Source: Mastigamoeba balamuthi (Eukaryota > Evosea > Mastigamoebida > Mastigamoebidae). From it: DNA of 55,065 nucleotides. The position numbers and the translations under genes are program-made. Positions 11,194 to 20,642 of this stretch are shown here, one piece after another. The DNA is taken from contig CACRSC010000084.1 of NCBI GenBank assembly GCA_902651635.1, forward strand, positions 1,560,070 through 1,615,134. The letters run 5' to 3'. Under the pieces are notes generated by a model. It was given only the letters and a program-made list of their open reading frames with translations. It did no database searches and was not told the DNA's origin. The first letter of the stretch is position 1. The number at the start of each line of letters is the position of its first letter.

Positions 11194-12037
11194 ATGGGGA
11201 AGGCTCTTGTTGTTGTCGCGCACCAGCAGCTGCAGGGCAGCTTCAACGGCGCGATCCTGGGCATCGTCACCGACATCCTGCGCTCCGCCTCGCTCCCCTA
11301 CACCGTCCGCGACCTCTACGCGATGAAGTTCGACCCCGGTCAGGCGAAACCCGCGCAGTTGTTCATTTTTCTCAAGTTTGTTGTGCTGAATGTTGTTTGA
11401 TGTTCTCCTCTTCTCGTGCCCCTGGCCCTGCGGGCGCAGTGCTCAGCGAGCGCGACCTGGAGGGCACCAGGACGGGCGATGCCGCCGAGGACGTGAAGGC
11501 CGAGCAGGCGCTGGTCGCCGAGGCCGAGCTGCTGGTCTTCGTGCACCCCGTCTGGTGGGTCTCGTTCCCCGCCATCCTCCGCGGCTACATCGACAGGTGC
11601 GCCCCCCAGAACAGAGCGCCAGCTTCCCCCAGCTGCTGCTGACCCAGCTCGTGCCGCCAGGGTGCTCTCCGCGGAGTTTGCGTACCGGCCGAGGCCGGAC
11701 GGGACCATCGAGGGGCTGCTCAGGGGCAAGGTCCGCCCCAGTCAGTTGATTTCTGCCTGCTCTGTGTTCTGAGTGCTGAGTGCTGGCTGGCCCTCGCGGC
11801 GCGCGGCAGAGGGTGGTCATCGTGAGCACGGCGGGCGAGCACAGGGAGCCGTTCGAGAGGAAGTACGAGGGGGCGATGCGGGAGGCCATCGACGAGGGGA
11901 CGTTCGGGTTCTGCGGCGTCACCGACGTCCGCCACCACTACCTCTGCGGCGTGCTCGACTGCTCCGACGCCCAGCGCCGCCAGATGCTTCAGGACCTCGA
12001 GCTCAAGCTCCGGCACGACCTGCAGCTCGCCCAGTGA
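11194..12037 (+). CDS. NAD(P)H:quinone oxidoreductase-like flavodoxin-fold protein, copy B
   Basis: Tandem paralogue of the preceding gene. The exons 11194-11338, 11440-11596, 11661-11730 and 11810-12037 give 199 residues. Motifs include ALVVVAHQQLQGSFNGAI at the flavin loop, HPVWWVSFPAILRGYIDR and VLSAEFAYR. Exon lengths 157 and 70 are the same as in copy A, while the intron sequences differ. The loop histidine is followed by QQ where copy A has PR, so cofactor handling could differ slightly. The gene converges on malate dehydrogenase A, with 196 bp between their stop codons. The quinone or other acceptor used is not visible. Confidence 0.85.
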
Positions 12038-12233
12038 CATGTGAACCCCTGCCAGACTCTCTGTGTTGGCAAACACGATTGTTTGCTCAGAACTGAAGAC
12101 TGGAACACATGTTGTTCATTCGCTCATTGCGTGCTGCGATAGGAGCTGGAAAAGAGGGAGGAGGGCAGCGCGTCCCTGGCTGGACGCAGCCCTCATGAGA
12201 GGACAAGCGGTACTCCACAGCCCTCGAGCCTTC

Positions 12234-14055
12234 TCACTTGCCGAGGCCCAGCAGCGTGTAGGCCTCGGTGCGCTCGGCGATCAGCTCCTGCTCCGAGGCG
12301 CGCAGGCGCCTCTGGCTCTCGGCGTCGACGGGGAGGTTGTCGACCACCGTGTACTCGCCCCCCGAGCACTGCACGGGCATCGAGAACACCAGGTCCTCGG
12401 CGATGCCGTACTTGCTCCCGTCCGTCACGACCCCCATCGACACCATCTCCCCGGCCGGCGTGCCCAGCACCCAGTCGCGGATGGCGTCGCAGGCGGCCGT
12501 GGCGGCAGAGGCCGCGCTGCTGAGCTTGCGCGCCTCGATGACCTTGTACCCGCGCTGCTGGACCGTCGGCACAAACGTCTTGAACACCCACTCGTCGTCG
12601 TTGATCAGCGCACGCGCAGGAGTGCTCGCACCCTTGGTCGGGAAGTCGTCAACCCGCGCGAACCTGCAGGGACACGGCAGAAGTGCCAGCAGCATTAGCA
12701 GTTAACGAAACAGAGGCCACGGCGTTCAATTGAGCCCAGACCCATGGGAATTTCAGCGAGGTAAGTGTCAGGGGCGGGTTCCTCTGGGAAGGGCCAGTGC
12801 TGCACGACGAGGAGGTTGAGTGCGTGCCTGAGGTCGGGGTACTGTGTTCCCGAGTGGTTTCCCCAGACAATGGCGTTGTGGACGTTGCGCGTCTCCACGC
12901 CCACACGCTCGGCGATCTGAGCCTTGGAGCGATTGTGGTCCAGCCTCGTCATGCACGACACGTGCGTCCGCGGCTGCAGTCGGAGACACGGGGGCGTTAG
13001 CCACGCGGAGCGCAACGCACACGGCAAGCGGGCGACGAGAGCCGCACGATGTTGGGGGCGCAGCGGCTGAAGACGAGGCAGTTGGTGTTGGCGGGGTTGG
13101 CGACGACCAGCACGCGCACGTCGGGGTCCGCGTAGTCGCTGACGGCCTTGCCCTGCGCCTTGAAGATGGCCGCGTTCTGGGCCAGCACTGCAAAACAGAG
13201 ACAGCACCAGAGCGAGTCAGCCTTCGTCTCTCACGCATACAACAGATTCAATCGTTTCAATCGACTCAATCGGTTCAAGCAATCCAGCCGCTCGCAAGTG
13301 ATTGCGTGCGCAAGAGGGCCGCGCAGCAGACCTGCAGAAAGCACAGGGGCATTGCGATGTGTGGCGACCCTCATGCGCAGACTGAACCCCCCAATGGGAA
13401 GAAGAGCAGTGGCCTGGCACAGCCACGACGAGGAGTAGGAGAGACCAGTCCATGGGGCTCGCTGAGGGGACGAGGGGACGGCGTACGGTCTCTGCGCAGC
13501 TGGCCGGCCGCGCGCGGGGAGGAGCCGACGAGGACGACCACGTGGGCGCCGGCGAAGGCCTCGCGGGGGTCGGCCGTGGCGACGACGTCGCGCAGCAGCC
13601 CGAAGGCGCAGTCCTTGAGCTCCATCACGACGGCCTCCTGCGCCCTCTGCTTCTCCGGCCGCGGCAGGTCCAGCAGCCGCAGCACGACGGGCTGGTACAG
13701 CCCCAGCATCTGCCCCTGCAGCGATTCCGCGAGGGTTCAGACGCTGCGGGACATTCCCGATGTTCCCCGATGTTCCCCGATGTTCCGGAGCATTTCCCGG
13801 ATAATGTCCCGCACTTGCGGTGCAATAATTCGAGGGGGAGAGAGAGCGCACGCGGGCGATGAGGAAGGCGAGCGAGTAGGCGATCTGGCCAGCGCCGCCG
13901 GTGAGGGTGACGTGGAGCGGGGCGGCGTCGTGGGTCCTGAGGGGGTCGGTGTTGACCTTGGGCCACGCGCGGCTGGCGCTGTGCAGCACCGCGGGGTACA
14001 GCTGCGTCTGCAGCGCGTGCAGGCGCTCGGCGGCAGTGCGGGTGGGGCAGCTCAT
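12234..14055 (-). CDS. Malate dehydrogenase, cytosolic-type, copy A
   Basis: Interconverts malate and oxaloacetate with NAD(H). The exons 14055-13852, 13715-13487, 13187-13048, 12973-12828 and 12663-12234 give 382 residues. The landmarks are [12 protein letters not shown] (nucleotide binding), NPANTN, TRLDHNR (substrate arginine and catalytic aspartate region), IVWGNH (catalytic histidine) and TVQQRG, all in family order. About 45 residues precede the Rossmann fold, more than in animal cytosolic enzymes. They contain no clear organelle signal. Intron 4 has a GC donor at 12827. The sequence VVANPANTN departs from the usual VGNPANTN kept in copy C. The 3' end differs from copies B and C ([16 protein letters not shown]). 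Confidence 0.93.
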
Positions 14056-14943
14056 GGCGGTGGTGGTGGTGGGAAGGAGAGAAATGAGATTATATCTTAC
14101 GTGAGGGTGGGCTGCATCGGTGGGGGTACACGTCACTGCTGCGAAAATATCTCATCGAGATATGAGACAGCCCCAACTCTTCTCGGCTACGACACTCGTC
14201 ATAGTCTCGATGCTGTCATAATGGTGGTAAGACCGACATCACAATTACACTAATACAGGGGGCCATCTCATACAAGAACAAAATATCTGCAAGCTGCTTG
14301 CGTCTAGCATTAACACTTGTTGGTCATGTTTCTGGGCTCTTATACATGACTCAGGGGAAAAGGCCAATATGAAGGCAAGCAAGGTCCTTAAGCCAATCAA
14401 GAGGCTCATCCAGAAGCATACAGGACAGTTGAGCCTGTAACATCTTTTTCTTACCCCAAGTTTCATGCTGATACTCTGGGTCTGCCTGCCCTCAGTCCCA
14501 TAAAGTTGCTGAGATCCTAACAACAGAACAATAGTAGAAATGGCTATGGCAGCACAACTCCAGGTCAACATTTGGATGGCATTTACAGATGTCAAGGCCG
14601 CCAATCCATTGTTTGCCTCTACAAAACCTAATCTCCACGGTGAGAATAGTCCTTCCTTTGCTATTCACACTTCCAAGAAACACCCCCCTGCAGCAATTTC
14701 CTCCGAAAAACACCTGAACAGAGCCCTTCTTTGCCTACCAAGTAACCACGAAATTGCTTGTATGTGCGAAAATCACACAGCAAGCATTTCCAGATCAAAT
14801 GTAGTTCATTTGCCGTGTGTGGGCTTGGGGAAGGCAGCAACAAACAGACTGCTGGAAAAGGCAAGTGACGGCTGCAGCCCTCCCAGAGGGCCAGCGGGCG
14901 CACAACACGCCCGAGGGGCCCCTTTTTGCGTGGGGGCTACTAC
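14056..14943. other. Intergenic DNA between malate dehydrogenases A and B (repeated at 16767-17654)
   Basis: About 890 bp: a GC-rich promoter-proximal part with AAAATATCTC and GAGATATGAG about 95 bases from the start codon, then AT-richer DNA without a supported gene. The whole block recurs between copies B and C. The frames in it start at non-ATG codons and lack the codon bias of the real genes. Confidence 0.55.
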
Positions 14944-16766
14944 TCACTTGCTGAGGCCCAGCATGGCGTAGGCCTCGGTGCGCTCCGAGAGCAGCTCCTG
15001 CTCCGAGGCGCGCAGGCGCCTCTGGCTCTCGGCGTCGACGGGGAGGTTGTCGACCACCGTGTACTCGCCCCCCGAGCACTGCACGGGCATCGAGAACACC
15101 AGGTCCTCGGCGATGCCGTACTTGCTCCCGTCCGTCACGACCCCCATCGACACCATCTCCCCGGCCGGCGTGCCCAGCACCCAGTCGCGGATGGCGTCGC
15201 AGGCGGCCGTGGCGGCAGAGGCCGCGCTGCTGAGCTTGCGCGCCTCGATGACCTTGTACCCGCGCTGCTGGACCGTCGGCACAAACGTCTTGAACACCCA
15301 CTCGTCGTCGTTGATCAGCGCACGCGCAGGAGTGCTCGCACCCTTGGTCGGGAAGTCGTCAACACGCGCGAACCTGCAGGGGCACGGCAGAAGTGCCAGC
15401 AGCATTAGCAGTTAACGAAACAGAGGCCACGGCGTTCAATTGAGCCCAGACCCATGGGAATTTCAGCGAGGTAAGTGTCAGGGGCGGGTTCCTCTGGGAA
15501 GGGCCAGTGCTGCACGACGAGGAGGTTGAGTGCGTGCCTGAGGTCGGGGTACTGTGTTCCCGAGTGGTTTCCCCAGACAATGGCGTTGTGGACGTTGCGC
15601 GTCTCCACGCCCACACGCTCGGCGATCTGAGCCTTGGAGCGATTGTGGTCCAGCCTCGTCATGCACGACACGTGCGTCCGCGGCTGTAGTCGGAGACACG
15701 GGGGCGTTAGCCACGGGGAGCGCAACGCACACGGCAAGCGGGCGACGAGAGCCGCACGATGTTGGGGGCGCAGCGGCTGAAGACGAGGCAGTTGGTGTTG
15801 GCGGGGTTGGCGACGACCAGCACGCGCACGTCGGGGTCCGCGTAGTCGCTGACGGCCTTGCCCTGCGCCTTGAAGATGGCCGCGTTCTGGGCCAGCACTG
15901 CAAAACAGAGACAGCACCAGAGCGAGTCAGCCTTCGTCTCTCACGCATACAACAGATTCAATCGTTTCAATCGACTCAATCGGTTCAAGCAATCCAGCCG
16001 CTCGCAAGTGATTGCGTGCGCAAGAGGGCCGCGCAGCAGACCTGCAGAAAGCACAGGGGCATTGCGATGTGTGGCGACCCTCATGCGCAGATTGAACCCC
16101 CCAATGGGAAGAAGAGTAGTGGCCTCGCAAAAGCCACGACGAGGAGTAGGAGAGACCAGTCCATGGGGCTCGCTGAGGGGACGAGGGGACGGCGTACGGT
16201 CTCTGCGCAGCTGGCCGGCCGCGCGCGGGGAGGAGCCGACGAGGACGACCACGTGGGCGCCGGCGAAGGCCTCGCGGGGGTCGGCCGTGGCGACGACGTC
16301 GCGCAGCAGCCCGAAGGCGCAGTCCTTGAGCTCCATCACGACGGCCTCCTGCGCCCTCTGCTTCTCCGGCCGCGGCAGGTCCAGCAGCCGCAGCACGACG
16401 GGCTGGTACAGCCCCAGCATCTGCCCCTGCAGCGATTCCGCGAGGGTTCAGACGCTGCGGGACATTCCCGATGTTCCCCGATGTTCCCCGATGTTCCGGA
16501 GCATTTCCCGGATAATGTCCCGCACTTGCGGTGCAATAATTCGAGGGGGAGAGAGAGCGCACGCGGGCGATGAGGAAGGCGAGCGAGTAGGCGATCTGGC
16601 CAGCGCCGCCGGTGAGGGTGACGTGGAGCGGGGCGGCGTCGTGGGTCCTGAGGGGGTCGGTGTTGACCTTGGGCCACGCGCGGCTGGCGCTGTGCAGCAC
16701 CGCGGGGTACAGCTGCGTCTGCAGCGCGTGCAGGCGCTGGGCGGCAGTGCGGGTGGGGCAGCTCAT
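14944..16766 (-). CDS. Malate dehydrogenase, cytosolic-type, copy B
   Basis: Exons 16766-16563, 16426-16198, 15897-15758, 15683-15538 and 15373-14944, again 382 residues. It is nearly identical to copy A over exons and introns, so its enzymatic role should be the same. It keeps IVWGNH, TRLDHNR and NPANTN. Intron 4 again starts with GC, at 15537. The last ~20 codons agree with copy C rather than copy A ([16 protein letters not shown]), which suggests conversion or a duplication breakpoint near the 3' end. One base longer than copy A in intron 2. Confidence 0.93.
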
Positions 16767-17654
16767 GGCGGTGGTGGTGGTGGGAAGGAGAGAAATGAGA
16801 TTATATCTTACGTGAGGGTGGGCTGCATCGGTGGGGGTACACGTCACTGCTGCGAAAATATCTCATCGAGATATGAGACAGCCCCAACTCTTCTCGGCTA
16901 CGACACTCGTCATAGTCTCGATGCTGTCATAATGGTGGTAAGACCGACATCACAATTACACTAATACAGGGGGCCATCTCATACAAGAACAAAATATCTG
17001 CAAGCTGCTTGCGTCTAGCATTAACACTTGTTGGTCATGTTTCTGGGCTCTTATACATGACTCAGGGGAAAAGGCCAATATGAAGGCAAGCAAGGTCCTT
17101 AAGCCAATCAAGAGGCTCATCCAGAAGCATACAGGACAGTTGAGCCTGTAACATCTTTTTCTTACCCCAAGTTTCATGCTGATACTCTGGGTCTGCCTGC
17201 CCTCAGTCCCATAAAGTTGCTGAGATCCTAACAACAGAACAATAGTAGAAATGGCTATGGCAGCACAACTCCAGGTCAACATTTGGATGGCATTTACAGA
17301 TGTCAAGGCCGCCAATCCATTGTTTGCCTCTACAAAACCTAATCTCCACGGTGAGAATAGTCCTTCCTTTGCTATTCACACTTCCAAGAAACACCCCCCT
17401 GCAGCCATTTCCTCCGAAAAACACCTGAACAGAGCCCTTTTTTGCCTACCAAGTAACCACGAAAATGCTTGTATGTGCGAAAATCACACAGCAAGCATTT
17501 CCAGATCAAATGTAGTTCATTTGCCGTGTGTGGGCTTGGGGAAGGCAGCAACAAACAGACTGCTGGAAAAGGCAAGTGACGGCTGCAGCCCTCCCAGAGG
17601 GCCAGCGGGCGCACAACACGCCCGAGGGGCCCCTTTTTGCGTGGGGGCTACAAC
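16767..17654. other. Intergenic DNA between malate dehydrogenases B and C
   Basis: Second copy of the ~890-bp spacer described at 14056-14943, with only scattered substitutions. No independent gene is seen. Confidence 0.55.
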
Positions 17655-20162
17655 TCACTTGCTGAGGCCCAGCATGGCGTAGGCCTCGGTGCGCTCCGAG
17701 AGCAGCTCCTGCTCCGAGGCGCGCAGGCGCCTCTGGCTCTCGGCGTCGACGGGGAGGTTGTCGACCACCGTGTACTCGCCCCCCGAGCACTGCACGGGCA
17801 TCGAGAACACCAGGTCCTCGGCGATGCCGTACTTGCTCCCGTCCGTCACGACCCCCATCGACACCATCTCCCCGGCCGGCGTGCCCAGCACCCAGTCGCG
17901 GATGGCGTCGCAGGCGGCCGTGGCGGCAGAGGCAGCGCTGCTGAGCTTGCGCGCCTCGATGACCTTGGCGCCGCGCTGCTGGACCGTCGGCACAAACGTC
18001 TTGGACGCCCACTCGTCGTCGTTGATCAGCGCACGCGCGGGGGTGCTCGCACCCTTGGTCGGGAAGTCGTCAACACGCGCGAACCTACAGGGACACGGCA
18101 GCAGCAGCAGAGCATGAGAACACAGGTAAAGGCTAAGGAGAAACAAAGACCCGTGGAGCTCAATTGACTCCTGCCGCGCAATACAAGCCCAGCTGGCCCT
18201 GGGCCTTGGCTTTGCAGAGGTGCCAGCCCAAAGATCAAAGCAAAGAACGTTGAGGCAAAAAACCACAAAAAGACACCGCCAGCTGTAATAAGGCGACAAG
18301 TAGACAAGTAGACGTGGCCGCCGAGCCAGACGAGAAAGGAAGATGGGGGAGGGGGGGCAGGACAGTCCTGCAACAGCACAGCAGCGCGGGCCACCAGAGG
18401 CAGAGGGGGAAGAGAGGGGGGAGAGCGTGCCTGAGGTCGGGGAACTGGGAGGCCGAGTGGTTGCCCCAGACAATGACGTTGTGGACGTTGCGCGTCGCCA
18501 CGCCCACGCGCTCCGCAATCTGCGCCTTGGAGCGGTTGTGGTCCAGCCTCGTCATGCACGTCACGTGCCTCCTCGGCTGCGCACCCCAGCCACCGCCACC
18601 GGAGCTCCCCGTTAGCAACCAAGGGCGAGGGCGCAATGGGGAGAGGAACAAAGAGAGAAATCAGAACAGAGGGAACAAAGGGAACACAATGGGAGGAGGG
18701 AGAGGGAGAGAAATAGGGGACAACAGAGGGGACAACAGAGGGGACAACAGAGGGGACAACAGAGGGGACAACAGAGGGGACAACAGAGGGGACAACAGAG
18801 GGGACAACAGAGGGGAGCAGAGCAGAGGGGAGCAGAGCAGAGAGGCGCACGATGTTGGGGGCGCAGCGGCTGAAGACGAGGCTGTTGGTGTTGGCGGGGT
18901 TGCCCACGACCAGCACGCGCACGTCGGGGTCCGCGTAGTCGTTGACCGCCTTGCCCTGCGCCTTGAAGATGGCCGCGTTCTTGGCCAGCACTGCAGCGTG
19001 TGCCCATCCATCAGCCCAGTCAGTCAATCAGTCATTCAATCAGTCAGTCATCAATCAAACAGCCCAGTCAGACACTCATCCGCCATCCCTCCATCCATCC
19101 ATTCAGCCATCTCGCCCAGTGCAGTGGGACCACAGACCACTCGAGCCGCAGAGCCAGCCCACCAAGATGGGGGCGCGTGGGAGTGCAGGCAGGGCAGCGG
19201 GGGAGCAGCCGGTAAGTGGTGGTGGTAGCGGGGTGGCGGTGGTGGTGACTGTGCTTTTCAGTTGCGCCCTCTGCGGGCACCCGCGAAAAAAGAAAAGCAG
19301 AGCAGAGCGCCACACCCACCCGCACCCCCAGCTCAGCACCCAGCGCGATGGCTGTGCCCCCCCTTAACGCAGACAAGATGCCTCTGGCCTCCCCGCAGTG
19401 GGGCACAACTCAACCCCCAGCCGCAGAGACACAGACGCCCACGGTGCCCCTCCCCTCTTTTCCGCTAGTTTCCGGGAAAAGGCCCAGAAGAGAGCCATAA
19501 TGACATATAGATATCAGGGCCCAGATATGGCAAGTCCCTGACAAAAAGGAAAATAAAAAAGAAAAAAGAAAAAAAGAAAAGCCCACCACGTACGGTCGCT
19601 GCGCTGCATGCCGGCCTTGCGCGGGAACGAGCCGACGAGGACGACCACGTGGGCGCCGGCGAAGGCCTCGCGGGGGTCGGCCGTGGCGACGACGTCGCGC
19701 AGCAGCCCGAAGGCGCAGTCCTTGAGCTCCATCACGACGGCCTCCTGCGCCCTCTGCTTCTCCGGCCGCGGCAGGTCCAGCAGCCGCAGCACGACGGGCT
19801 GGTACAGCCCCAGCATCTGCCCCTGCAGCGATTCCGCGAGGGTTCAGACGCTGCGGGACATTCCCGATGTTCCCCGATGTTCCCCGATGTTCCGGAGCAT
19901 TTCCCGGATAATGTCCCGCACTTGCGGTGCAATAATTCGAGGGGGAGAGCGGGCGCACGCGGGCGATGAGGAAGGCGAGCGAGTAGGCGATCTGGCCGGC
20001 GCCGCCGGTGAGGGTGACGTGGAGCGGGGCGGCGTCGTGGGTCCTGAGGGGGTCGGTGTTGACCTTGGGCCACGCGCGGCTGGCGCTGTGCAGCACCGCG
20101 GGGTACAGCTGCGTCTGCAGCGCGTGCAGGCGCTCGGCGGCAGTGCGGGTGGGGCAGCTCAT
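17655..20162 (-). CDS. Malate dehydrogenase, cytosolic-type, copy C (diverged introns)
   Basis: Exons 20162-19959, 19822-19594, 18990-18851, 18576-18431 and 18084-17655, 382 residues with the same phases as A and B. Exons 1, 2 and 5 and intron 1 are nearly identical to the other copies. Exons 3 and 4 differ at several residues (VVGNPANTN and [12 protein letters not shown]), and introns 2, 3 and 4 are unrelated in sequence and longer. Intron 3 contains a 12-bp minisatellite. The GC donor of intron 4 is kept, at 18430. The upstream DNA differs from that of A and B, so regulation may differ. VVGNPANTN is the canonical form, so copy C may be the ancestral type. Confidence 0.93.
18714..18825. repeat. 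12-bp minisatellite in intron 3 of malate dehydrogenase C
   Basis: About eight uninterrupted copies of GACAACAGAGGG, followed by degenerate GGGGAGCAGAGCAGA repeats. The array lies between exon 3 (ending 18851) and exon 4 (starting 18576) of copy C and is absent from A and B. Confidence 0.9.
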
Positions 20163-20642
20163 GGCGGTGGTGGTGGTGGGAAAGAAGAGAAATGAGGCGA
20201 GTGAGAGCGATCTTTCGTGGCGGTGCGTTGGTTGTTGGGTGGGGGGGACACGTCACGGCGGGAAAATATCTGTGGTGGGAGAGGATCTCGGGATTTCCGG
20301 GTGGAATCGGGGACCCCAGAGGGAAGACGCACGGAAAAGAGCCGATGTTCGGCACTTGTGCAGAGGGGTGACTGTCCTCCCTGCACAGTCCCGGTTTCGC
20401 TTTGTGGCAGCTCTGTCTCTCGTCAAAAGGCTCTGCGGGGAGTGGTGGGGGAGACACGTCACAGCAGCAACGCCACAGCTTACAGTACAGCGCTGAGCAC
20501 AGCACAAGCCAATTGATTTTGGTCTGCTAACGATCGTCTATCATCCCGTATGCTGACTGTCTTCACCCCAGCACACCGCACCCGGGTGCACCAAGCAGGC
20601 AGCAGCAGCAGCAGCGGCGGCGCAGGGGCTGGGCCTAGACAT
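20163..20642. promoter_or_regulatory. Intergenic region upstream of malate dehydrogenase C
   Basis: 480 bp between the copy C start codon and the stop codon of ETF-QO, both on the minus strand. It contains AAAATATCTG about 105 bases from the start, similar in placement to the AAAATATCTC upstream of copies A and B, but is otherwise unrelated to their promoters. No gene is seen. Confidence 0.4.

Larger units (their letters stand above)
12234..17654. repeat. Tandem duplication, two ~2.71-kb units containing malate dehydrogenase
   Basis: Sequence 12234-14943 matches 14944-17654 at an offset of 2710-2711 bases, introns and the ~890-bp intergenic part included. Differences are scattered single bases, one single-base indel (near 16130) and a cluster at the 3' end of the coding region. 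The third gene, copy C, begins where unit 2 ends. The near identity of introns and intergenic DNA points to a recent duplication or ongoing conversion between A and B. Confidence 0.92.

Noticed and set aside
13231-14136. Long minus-strand frame running through malate dehydrogenase A exons 1-2 and introns, starting upstream of the chosen ATG
   Set aside because: It leaves the family reading frame after exon 1. The malate dehydrogenase motifs and the matching phases in three copies fix the spliced model starting at 14055.
12844-14253. 469-codon plus-strand frame, and its equivalents in copies B and C
   Set aside because: Antisense shadow of GC-rich exons and introns. It shows no family motif and follows the codon pattern of the real gene on the other strand.
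18714-18825. CRISPR-like array
   Set aside because: The repeats are contiguous 12-mers without spacers, lie in an intron of a eukaryotic gene, and have no cas genes nearby.
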